Assembly (NCBI GenBank): GCA_038247995.1
Contig: JBBRUG010000026.1
Coordinates: 1 to 30,991, forward strand
Reading direction: 5' to 3'
DNA length: 30,991 bases
From: JBBRUG01 sp038247995
Lineage (GTDB): Bacteria > Chloroflexota > Chloroflexia > Chloroflexales > Chloroflexaceae
Of the stretch, positions 16,031-22,845 are shown piece by piece. Under the pieces are notes generated by a model. It did not search any database. It saw only the letters and a program-made list of their open reading frames with translations, and was not told where the DNA came from. Both the position numbers and the translations under genes were made by a program. The stretch's first letter is position 1; every line of letters begins with the position of its first letter.

Positions 16031-17503
16031 ATGAGCAGTCAGGTTCTTAATACGGCGCCCCCGCGACTGCGCACCGCCGATCACACAAAACGCCGCGCTT
16101 GGCGCTGGATGATGATGGTGATTGCAGCCGGCGATACGCTGGCCCTGGCGAGCGGTTTCGCCCTCGCCTATCTGTTGCGCTTCTGGACCGACTGGGCTTT
16201 CTTCTACGCCGGCGAGCCGCGCACCGTGTTCTACGCCACCCTGATCGCGATCCTCATCCCGACCTGGATGGCGCTCTTCTGGCTCTATGGCCTGTACGAT
16301 CAACTCAACCTGTTTGGCGGAACGCAGGAGTATGCGCGGATCTTTAATGCCTGTGCGCTGGGCATGTTGCTGGTGATCGTGCTCACCTTCATCCAGCCCG
16401 ATTTTGTGATTGCCCGCGCCTGGTTGCTGCTCGCCTGGGTTTGCATCGTGGTCTTCGCCATTAGCTGGCGCTTCGCCGCCCGCCGGATCGTCTACACCTT
16501 GCGGCGCTTCGGCCAGTTGCAGCAACAGGTGCTGATCATCGGCGCCAACGCCGAGGGCCGCGCCGTGGCCGAGCAGTTGATCGACTCGCCCAATACCGGC
16601 GTGCGCATCGTCGGCTTTGTTGATGATCGCGCCGCAGCCGAGTGCGAACTGCCTGCCGGCACACAGGTCGTTGGCCCAGTGAGCGCCTTCGAAGCGCTGG
16701 TGGAACAAACCGGCGCCGACACAGTGATTATTGCCGACACTACCCTCGTCCGCGAGCGCCTCGCGACGATTTACGGCGCAATGGAGACGCTGCGCCGGCT
16801 GGATGTTTCGCTGGCGCCGGGGTTGTTTGAAATTCTTACCATTGGCGTTCACGTGCGCGAACACGGTTCGGTGCCGCTGCTACACCTGAACAAAACCCGG
16901 ATCACCGGCCTGCACGCCGTCGGCAAGTCGATCATGGATCGCCTGGGCGCGCTGATCGGGCTGATTGTCCTTAGCCCCTTGTTACTGCTTGTCGCCGGGT
17001 TGATCCGCCTCGACAGCCCTGGCCCCGCATTTCACCGGCGGCGCGTGATGGGCGCCGGCAGTCAATCCTTCGATGCCTTCAAGTTCCGCACCATGCGCAT
17101 CGAAGGTGAAGCGCTCCTGAGCGCCGAGCAGCGCGCTGAACTTCGTGAACAGGGAAAACTGAAAGACGACCCGCGAATCACGCCGTTGGGACGCTTTCTG
17201 CGCCGAAGCAGCATCGACGAATTACCGCAACTGGTGAATGTCCTGTTCGGCCAGATGAGCCTGGTTGGCCCGCGCATGCTCACCTTCGACGAACTCCGCC
17301 ACTTTGGCCGTTGGCAGCACAACCTGCTGACCGTTCGCCCCGGTTTGACCGGCCTCTGGCAGGTAAGCGGGCGGAGCAATCTGGGCTACGAAGATCGCGT
17401 CCGGCTGGATATGCACTATATCCGCAACTACTCGATCTGGCTCGACTTGTACATCATTCTGCGCACGATTCAGGTTGTTGTTTCCGGGCACGGAGCTTAT
17501 TAA
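16031..17503 (+). CDS. WbaP-like polyprenyl-phosphate sugar-1-phosphate transferase
   Basis: 490 residues, ATG 16031 behind GGGAGG. Hydrophobic helices at about 22-48, 66-90, 108-128 and 132-150 anchor it. Residues about 166-280 form a Rossmann-like domain (VLIIGANAEGRAVAEQL, GFVDDR). A re-entrant helix near 300-325 leads into the bacterial sugar transferase domain with KFRTM, the catalytic acidic pair Asp396-Glu397 in SIDELPQLVNV, GQMSLVGPR and RPGLTGLWQVSGR. This is the complete domain order of the WbaP/PssY polyisoprenyl-phosphate hexose-1-phosphate transferases, which start glycan assembly on undecaprenyl phosphate. It is thus the likely first enzyme of the pathway encoded by the surrounding genes. 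The first sugar (glucose, galactose or an N-acetyl sugar) is not resolvable. Confidence 0.93.
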   Translation: MSSQVLNTAPPRLRTADHTKRRAWRWMMMVIAAGDTLALASGFALAYLLRFWTDWAFFYAGEPRTVFYATLIAILIPTWMALFWLYGLYDQLNLFGGTQEYARIFNACALGMLLVIVLTFIQPDFVIARAWLLLAWVCIVVFAISWRFAARRIVYTLRRFGQLQQQVLIIGANAEGRAVAEQLIDSPNTGVRIVGFVDDRAAAECELPAGTQVVGPVSAFEALVEQTGADTVIIADTTLVRERLATIYGAMETLRRLDVSLAPGLFEILTIGVHVREHGSVPLLHLNKTRITGLHAVGKSIMDRLGALIGLIVLSPLLLLVAGLIRLDSPGPAFHRRRVMGAGSQSFDAFKFRTMRIEGEALLSAEQRAELREQGKLKDDPRITPLGRFLRRSSIDELPQLVNVLFGQMSLVGPRMLTFDELRHFGRWQHNLLTVRPGLTGLWQVSGRSNLGYEDRVRLDMHYIRNYSIWLDLYIILRTIQVVVSGHGAY

Positions 17504-17569
17504 GCCAATTCTTACACCCAGCCCGTCCACGTTGCTTCGCAGGCACACCAGGACGAGGGGAGAAATCCG

Positions 17570-18619
17570 ATGCAGAGCGTTCTTCGAGCGGGAGTGATCG
17601 GCGTAGGCAGCATGGGCCGCAACCACGTACGGGTCTATGCCGGAATGGAAGACATCGAACTAGCGGCAATCTGTGATGTCAGCGGCGCAACTGCGCAACG
17701 TGTCGGCGCAATGTACCGCTGCAATGCCTACACCGACTATCGGGAGATGCTTGAACGCGAACAACTCGATCTGGTCTCGATTGTGGTGCCGACGGCTGAG
17801 CATTATGCAGTGGCAAATACCGTTATTAACCACGGCGTTTCCGTGCTGATTGAAAAGCCAATTGCCGCAACCATCGAACAAGGGCAGGCCCTGATCGATG
17901 CCGCCTATCGCGCCGGGGTTGTTTTGACGGTCGGCCATATCGAGCGCTTCAACCCGGCGATCATCGCCCTGAAGGAGCAGCTTGCCGATCAGGAGCTTGG
18001 CCACATCTTCCAGATCGCCGCCCGCCGGGTCGGCCCGTTCCCGGCGCGCATTATGGATGTCGGCGTGGTGATCGACCTGGCCACCCACGAGATGGATATT
18101 CTGAACTATCTGATCGACTCCGCGATCAGCCGCATGCACGTTGAACTGCATCGGCACATTCACGCCTCGCACGAAGATATGCTCTCGGCGATCTTGCGCT
18201 TCGAGAACGGCGTGATCGGCAGCCTGGACATTAACTGGCTTACCCCAACCAAGATCCGCGAGCTAAGCGTAATTGGCGAACGCGGTATGTTCGTCGCCAA
18301 TTACCTGACCCAGGATCTGACTTTTTATGAGAACGACTACTGCCAGCAGAACAAGCAGTGGCAAGAGCTTGCGCGCATGGGCGTAACCGAGGGGCGGGTG
18401 ATCCGCCAGAAGGTCCAACGCCGCGAGCCGCTTTTTGAGGAGCTACACTCGTTCGGTGCAGCAGTGCGCGGCGATCATCTGCCGCGCGTGCGCGGCGAAG
18501 ACGGCCTGCGCGCCTTAATACTCGCCAACGAATTGATGCGCCAGGGCAACAAACACGCCTCGACCCAACCGGAGCTAACCATGTCGCCGCTGGAGCGCGC
18601 CGTTGGCGTTAGCGCCTGA
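17570..18619 (+). CDS. Gfo/Idh/MocA-family sugar dehydrogenase
   Basis: 349 residues, ATG 17570 with GAGGGGAG upstream. The Rossmann motif is GVIGVGSMG (residues 8-16), the conserved EKP is Glu95-Lys96-Pro97, and GHIERFNPA near residues 122-130 and the His in DLATHEMD near 168-175 match the substrate side. Length is normal for the family. Members related to WlbA oxidise UDP-N-acetyl sugars at C3. With the DegT aminotransferase in the same locus, a 3-keto, then 3-amino nucleotide sugar is a reasonable inference, although no acetyltransferase is visible. Other family members act on inositols or glucose-fructose, so the substrate is open. It is the last + strand gene before a convergent region with hairpins. 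Confidence 0.88.
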   Translation: MQSVLRAGVIGVGSMGRNHVRVYAGMEDIELAAICDVSGATAQRVGAMYRCNAYTDYREMLEREQLDLVSIVVPTAEHYAVANTVINHGVSVLIEKPIAATIEQGQALIDAAYRAGVVLTVGHIERFNPAIIALKEQLADQELGHIFQIAARRVGPFPARIMDVGVVIDLATHEMDILNYLIDSAISRMHVELHRHIHASHEDMLSAILRFENGVIGSLDINWLTPTKIRELSVIGERGMFVANYLTQDLTFYENDYCQQNKQWQELARMGVTEGRVIRQKVQRREPLFEELHSFGAAVRGDHLPRVRGEDGLRALILANELMRQGNKHASTQPELTMSPLERAVGVSA

Positions 18620-18633
18620 TCCATCCATAACAA

Positions 18634-18679
18634 TGCGTGTTGCATCTCCAAGCCTCGTGTACGGAATATGCAACACGCA
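18634..18679. terminator. long inverted repeat after the glycan locus, possible bidirectional terminator
   Basis: TGCGTGTTGCAT (18634-18645) and ATGCAACACGCA (18668-18679) pair perfectly over 12 bases around a 22-base loop. It begins 15 bases after the dehydrogenase stop in a convergent gap, where termination is expected on both strands. No strong T-run follows, so the terminator role is inferred from position and stem strength. Confidence 0.5.
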
Positions 18680-18716
18680 ACATATCACTTCAATGTAGCA
18701 CTGCATCCATGCAGAA

Positions 18717-18755
18717 ACGGGCAACCAACAGATCAACGATCTGCCGCTTGCCCGT
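18717..18755. terminator. nested two-stem hairpin in the convergent gap
   Basis: The outer stem ACGGGCAA (18717-18724)/TTGCCCGT (18748-18755) and the inner stem CAGATC (18729-18734)/GATCTG (18738-18743) are both perfect, joined by a symmetric 4/4 internal loop (CCAA/CCGC) and closed by a three-base AAC loop. A further 12-base palindrome GTTTGCGCAAAC lies at 18769-18780 and CTGCAT-CC-ATGCAG at 18701-18714. Likely terminator function for one or both convergent genes, or a structured dispersed element. Confidence 0.5.
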
Positions 18756-18845
18756 GTCAGGTTACTTCGTTTGCGCAAACGGGCCTACTACTAAGGATTC
18801 AGCCTGCGCAAAGCGCGTACTGTACCGGCGTGAGCGCCCGCTCGA

Positions 18846-19535
18846 TTAGGGCTGGAACTGATACCCCATATCGCGGATGCGCACGATGTGCGCCGGGTTC
18901 AGCGGGTCCTTCTCGATCTTGCGGCGCAGGCGGCCCACATAGACCGGAACCAGGTTGCTGTCGGTTGCGTCTTCAATCCCCCAGATCTGCTGGAGCAGTT
19001 GGCGTGAACTGAGTACACAACGTGCGTTCTGGGCCATGTAGTAAAGCAGTTGGAATTCGCGTTCGGTGAGGTTCTCTTCGCGCTGACCATCGACAACAAC
19101 CCGTCGCTGCACCGGATCAAGGTGGATCGTCCCGACCGAAATTGGCTCGTAGGTGGTGTATAGCCGCAGATACTCATCCCCGTAGCGGCGCATCACAGCC
19201 TCGATCCGCGCCAAAAACTCATTCGGGTTGTAAGGCTTTTGCACCACATCGTCGGCGCCCATTTTCAGCGCACGCACCCGATTGGAGACCGCACAGTTCT
19301 CACCCATAAAAATAATCGGTGTGTGGTATTGAGCACGCATCTCACTACAAAGGTTGTAGCCGCCAACCTCGGGGCATTCTTCGTCGATCAGAATGAGATC
19401 GCTTGTGCCCTGCTTTAGCGTTCGCCGTGCGCTGTGCTCGTCTACTTCGTGACGAACCGTGTATCCAACATCTTCTAGCAAGAAGCGCGTAATGCGCGCA
19501 TGCAGAATATCGCTACTAACGATGAGAACTTGCAA
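18846..19535 (-). CDS. OmpR-family response regulator with atypical receiver
   Basis: 229 residues on the - strand, starting at TTG 19535 behind a purine run (AAGGGGGGGGAG). The receiver occupies about 1-115 and the winged-helix DNA-binding domain about 130-229 (LTEREFQLLYYMAQN, VYVGRLRRKIEKD, VRIRDMGYQF). Asp51 is at the phosphorylation position and Lys100 is kept, but the acidic pair that binds magnesium is Ser7-Ser8 and the switch Thr/Ser is Gly78. That points to weak or no phosphorylation-dependent switching. No histidine kinase is adjacent. It could regulate the convergent glycan locus or the divergent protease gene, but no binding site is evident. The DNA-binding assignment is firm, the signal unknown. 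Confidence 0.9.
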   Translation of the reverse strand: MQVLIVSSDILHARITRFLLEDVGYTVRHEVDEHSARRTLKQGTSDLILIDEECPEVGGYNLCSEMRAQYHTPIIFMGENCAVSNRVRALKMGADDVVQKPYNPNEFLARIEAVMRRYGDEYLRLYTTYEPISVGTIHLDPVQRRVVVDGQREENLTEREFQLLYYMAQNARCVLSSRQLLQQIWGIEDATDSNLVPVYVGRLRRKIEKDPLNPAHIVRIRDMGYQFQP

Positions 19536-19958
19536 CTCCCCCCCCTTGTTGCATATCAGAATTGCCGCAGCGGCTGAGTCCGAACATCACTAATGTCCTT
19601 CGCTCACGGTATAGTTCCCCCCTTTACCATGAGTTACGGAACATAAGCATTTGGAATTATTCAGACTCAAAAATGATGTCGCTAACGAACGACCATACAC
19701 ATCCCTCCGGTATTATGAGCGTGAGCTATAAGAACCAGTTTGCACTACATACAGAATGCGCTTTCCCTTTGCGCATCCGGAAGCATCTGTCCTTCGACGT
19801 TGAAGAATAGTATAGTACGGAGATACACACTATGCCGACGCGGCATTAGCCTGCTACGCTGCGGTGTTTTGCGTTCTGCGCGGTACGCTGTAGTTCTCTA
19901 TGCAGTTGGGTTAATTATATGGACTACAGGCTTCTTATAGTAAATTGCACTCAGCTAC

Positions 19959-19987
19959 TTGTCAAGGAAAAATCAGGTAAATATTTT
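19959..19987 (+). promoter_or_regulatory. candidate sigma-70-type promoter
   Basis: TTGTCA (19959-19964) and TATTTT (19982-19987) are separated by 17 bases, the optimal spacing, in the AT-rich gap 74 bases upstream of the protease gene. It matches the consensus in five and four of six positions. No mapping data, so this is a sequence-only prediction. Confidence 0.35.
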
Positions 19988-20048
19988 ATCACCAAGCCAT
20001 GGGTTCTAACAGGCTCACTCGGTTCTAGCGCCTCCATAGGCAACGTGG

Positions 20049-20060
20049 TATCATACGCCC
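20049..20060 (+). promoter_or_regulatory. TATCAT box six bases before a start codon (possible leaderless promoter)
   Basis: TATCAT (20049-20054) is followed by six bases and ATG 20061, and there is no Shine-Dalgarno sequence. A -10 box (TANNNT) at this distance is the known signature of leaderless transcripts in Deinococcus and Actinobacteria. The same geometry precedes the gene at 29231. Confidence 0.35.
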
Positions 20061-20945
20061 ATGCTGGACGATTGCACCCAATTATTGTTCCCGCCGAGCG
20101 GTGCGGCGGAGGTGCCGTTACACTTCGCACCCGAGGTGCTGCGTTGTGTTGCCGCCGGCCCCGGCGGTCGTCCGCTGAATGTGTTGATCGACACCGGCAC
20201 CGACCCCTCAGCGATCGACCTGAACCTGGCGCGCCGCCTTGGGTTGCGGATCGGCGCATTTGCGCTCGGCTCCGATGCGGCCAGCGATACGGTGCCTTTT
20301 ACCGAAACCGTGTTGCCCTGGCTACGCCTCGGCGATCTAGAATTTCGCAACCTGTACCTGCTTGCCGTTGATCTCAGCCAGATCCCCTTTGATGTTGATC
20401 TCGTACTGGGCTATAACGTGCTTTCCCGGCTCGGGTTAACAATTAACTACCACGCCGCAACATTACATCTTCGGCATTCCGATCTTGCCCCGCCTGAACC
20501 GACTGAAGGCGGCGTAACCTTGCCGCTGGCCTTCTACGAGCACTTCCCGGCCCTCGCCGATCTGCGCCTCGCCGACGCGCTCACCTTGCCGCTGGCCACG
20601 ATCGACACCGGCTCAAACGGCGCGCTGACGCTCGGCCCCGACCTCGCCGTTCAAGCCGGGTTGCATCTCGGCGCCAAGCACGTGATCGCCGCCACCGGCC
20701 ATGGTTTCACCCAGGCCTGTACGGTGCTGCGCAGCGCCGCCAGCCTCCGCCTTGGCCCCTATGCCATCCCAGATGTCGAGCTTGATGCGCCCGACACCCT
20801 CAGCGGCGACCTCGGGCGCCATGGACGGGCCAATATCGGCAACCGCCTGCTGGCTCGTTTCCGCCGCGTATCTCTCGATTATCGGCGTGCAGTGTGTGTG
20901 TTGGAACCGGGATGTTGCGGACTGAGAGCTGAAGTGTACCTGTGA
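20061..20945 (+). CDS. retropepsin-like aspartic protease with two DTG domains
   Basis: 294 residues from ATG 20061. Two similar halves each carry a clan AA active-site loop: LIDTGTDPSAIDLNLARRLGL with Asp44 and TIDTGSNGALTLGPDLAVQAGL with Asp182. Each half ends with the matching flap-to-C-terminus motif, LVLGYNVLSRLGLTINY and NIGNRLLARFRRVSLDY. Most bacterial retropepsin-like proteins have one DTG and dimerise. Here both halves are in one chain, as in eukaryotic pepsins, so it could be active as a monomer. No signal peptide is seen, so it is probably cytoplasmic. Protease activity is predicted, substrate unknown. No Shine-Dalgarno is visible before the start. Confidence 0.8.
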   Translation: MLDDCTQLLFPPSGAAEVPLHFAPEVLRCVAAGPGGRPLNVLIDTGTDPSAIDLNLARRLGLRIGAFALGSDAASDTVPFTETVLPWLRLGDLEFRNLYLLAVDLSQIPFDVDLVLGYNVLSRLGLTINYHAATLHLRHSDLAPPEPTEGGVTLPLAFYEHFPALADLRLADALTLPLATIDTGSNGALTLGPDLAVQAGLHLGAKHVIAATGHGFTQACTVLRSAASLRLGPYAIPDVELDAPDTLSGDLGRHGRANIGNRLLARFRRVSLDYRRAVCVLEPGCCGLRAEVYL

Positions 20946-20953
20946 GCGTACCT

Positions 20954-21004
20954 ATTGCGGATGGCGTATTCGCGCATCCAGGTGATGAATACGCCATCCG
21001 CAAT
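20954..21004. repeat. perfect 18-bp inverted repeat between the two protease genes
   Basis: ATTGCGGATGGCGTATTC (20954-20971) and its exact reverse complement (20987-21004) enclose a 15-base loop. It starts 8 bases after one stop and ends 11 bases before the next ATG, filling the gap. It could terminate or attenuate transcription, or hide the start of the next gene, and shares the ATTGCGG core with the tract at 10717-10736. Confidence 0.9.
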
Positions 21005-21015
21005 CCGCAAAAACC

Positions 21016-22845
21016 ATGCGCACCCACCTCACATCCCAGATCAGTCCCTGGGCGCTCAGCCTCTGCATCGCGCTGCTGATCAGTATTCCCGGCTCGCGCC
21101 TCGATCTGCCGCCACCGCCGACTCGCGTGGCTGAGGTGCATACGCCAAACTGTCCGTCGCTCAGCTATCCCGATGTTGCCGCACTGTTGCCGGCGCTCGA
21201 CAGCGCAAATTATGCCTGCGCGGAAGAGATCGCTACCGCGCTCCGCCTCCGCGCCGACCGCGAACTGGTAGCGACCCTCCTTGCCAATGCGGTCGATCCC
21301 GCGCGCGATACCCGCGCCCGGCGGAATATCCTGCGTGTCCTCGGTCGTTTTGCCGAAGCGCCCCGCAGCAGTCGCGCCCGCGCAATCAGCCTCGAATACT
21401 ATGGCGCACTGCTCCAGGCCACCGCCACCCAGGCCCTCAGCAGCGAAACCGATCAATTCTTGCTCCAGGATGCGATCTGGTTGCTCGATCGTTTCTTCTA
21501 CCCAAGTATTGGCGCCGCCGCCGGGTTGGCGGCCCTCGCAGACACACCGGAACAGACGCCTGCCGTGCGCGCCCGCGCCGCCAATGCCCGTGCCCGCCTG
21601 ATCTGGGCTGAAGGCGCCACGCTTAGCGCCGCCACATTGGACTTCCTGTATACCGGCTTAACCAGCAGCGATCCGGGTGTCCGCGCTGCCGCCGCCGATG
21701 GGATCGCGCGCCTGCGCAACGAACAACTGACGCCGGAGTTGTATGCAAGCCTGTATGATGCGCTGTTCACGGCATGGGAAGCCGAGCCGCCCCTTAAACT
21801 ACCTGAAGAAGATCTTGCGGAAGCTCCCGAACGTAACCCGCTGCTGAGCGGAACCCTGGAAAGTGTGCCCACCAACCTAACCGCCCGCGCCGCGATCGCC
21901 CGCGCCCGCGATCGGCTCCAACCCGGCGCCCATTCCTTCGCCGAACTACGCAACGCCTATGAAGCGTTGGCCCTGCCGGTAACCAATGCCGAAAATTGTG
22001 TCGTGATCCGCGCCGACCATCCGGCTGCGGCGCTGCCCGCGCTGGCCCACCGGATGCAGCTTGTTGAACAGGCATTTCGCGCCGTTATCGGCGCTGAACT
22101 AAGCACGGTGATCCCGGACAAATATTGTGGATTGACCGTAATAATCTTCGGCTCACGCACTATTTACCGCGAGTATATGCGCGCCTTTACACCGTTCACC
22201 GTCGATATCGACGGCACATACCATTCGGCCTCGGGTACGCTGTACACCCACCAACGCGCCCCGCAGCAAAGCGCCAACACCCTTGAGGATACGATCCAGC
22301 ACGAGATGACCCACCATCTGACGGCGCGCAACCTCTTTCCCGGCAATTGGGACAGCCCCAATTATCATCGCGAACCAAAGGGTTGGGCCGATGAAGGCCT
22401 TGCCGAAGTGCTGGCCGGGCTTGTTCCTACGCCCACCGGCTACGAACTCGCTCCCCGCTCCAGCCAACTTGAACGGCTCTGCACAGCTAGCGCCATGCCT
22501 AACCTGGCCAATCTTCTGGCGCGCCGCGCAGGCTACGACAGCTTTGGCCACTTCGATTATGCTGGTGCATGGGCGCTCAGCTACTATCTGGTTACCGAAC
22601 GACCCGCAGCCGTGCGCCGGATCTACGCCGCCTACCGTGCGGAAGCTTACCGCCTTGCCGATTGGCCGCGCCTGGCGGGAACGCCCAGTTTGGACATATT
22701 TGAGGCTGAATGGCACGCGGCAATTGCAGAATGGTGCGCCGATGACCAGGAGTCAGCAGGTAGGTCATTCGGAATCTTCACATCTGCGTCATCTGTGTCA
22801 TCTGCGGATCCGTCAGTTGCCCACAGAAAGCCTGATCACCAATGA
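21016..22845 (+). CDS. exported metalloprotease (peptidase MA-like) with helical repeat N-terminus
   Basis: 609 residues from ATG 21016. A hydrophobic N-terminal segment (residues 12-26, ALSLCIALLISIPG) looks like a signal peptide or anchor. Residues about 60-270 are Ala/Arg/Leu-rich helices with HEAT-like periodicity. The C-terminal catalytic part holds HEMTH (His429, Glu430, His433), a HExxH zinc site, with Glu460 in GWADEGLAE as third ligand, the gluzincin pattern of the peptidase MA family. It likely acts outside the membrane on unknown proteins. The last about 25 residues (TSASSVSSADPS) are encoded by a dispersed 9-base repeat at 22780-22811. No ribosome site is visible. Its TGA overlaps the ATG of the MATE gene. 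Confidence 0.82.
   Translation: MRTHLTSQISPWALSLCIALLISIPGSRLDLPPPPTRVAEVHTPNCPSLSYPDVAALLPALDSANYACAEEIATALRLRADRELVATLLANAVDPARDTRARRNILRVLGRFAEAPRSSRARAISLEYYGALLQATATQALSSETDQFLLQDAIWLLDRFFYPSIGAAAGLAALADTPEQTPAVRARAANARARLIWAEGATLSAATLDFLYTGLTSSDPGVRAAAADGIARLRNEQLTPELYASLYDALFTAWEAEPPLKLPEEDLAEAPERNPLLSGTLESVPTNLTARAAIARARDRLQPGAHSFAELRNAYEALALPVTNAENCVVIRADHPAAALPALAHRMQLVEQAFRAVIGAELSTVIPDKYCGLTVIIFGSRTIYREYMRAFTPFTVDIDGTYHSASGTLYTHQRAPQQSANTLEDTIQHEMTHHLTARNLFPGNWDSPNYHREPKGWADEGLAEVLAGLVPTPTGYELAPRSSQLERLCTASAMPNLANLLARRAGYDSFGHFDYAGAWALSYYLVTERPAAVRRIYAAYRAEAYRLADWPRLAGTPSLDIFEAEWHAAIAEWCADDQESAGRSFGIFTSASSVSSADPSVAHRKPDHQ
22780..22811. repeat. 32-bp element of three 9-mers plus GATCC, copy 1
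   Basis: ACATCTGCG-TCATCTGTG-TCATCTGCG-GATCC. It lies in the 3' end of the metalloprotease gene, in frame, and 30 bases before the MATE start. A second copy with about six differences lies at 26764-26795, also just before a transporter gene. Confidence 0.8.

Larger units (their letters stand above)
19536..20060. other. AT-rich divergent intergenic region without a supported gene
   Basis: This 525-base gap between the - strand regulator and the + strand protease is visibly richer in A and T than its surroundings (for example AAATGATGTCGCTAACG and AAAAATCAGGTAAATATTTT). An open frame of 82 codons at 19562-19810 has no recognisable motif, no ribosome site and codon use unlike the neighbours, so I do not call it. 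The region should carry promoters for both flanking genes and possibly an operator for the regulator. Confidence 0.6.

Noticed and set aside
19562..19810. 82-codon open frame in the AT-rich gap
   Set aside because: No motif, no ribosome site, and its composition follows the gap rather than coding sequence.
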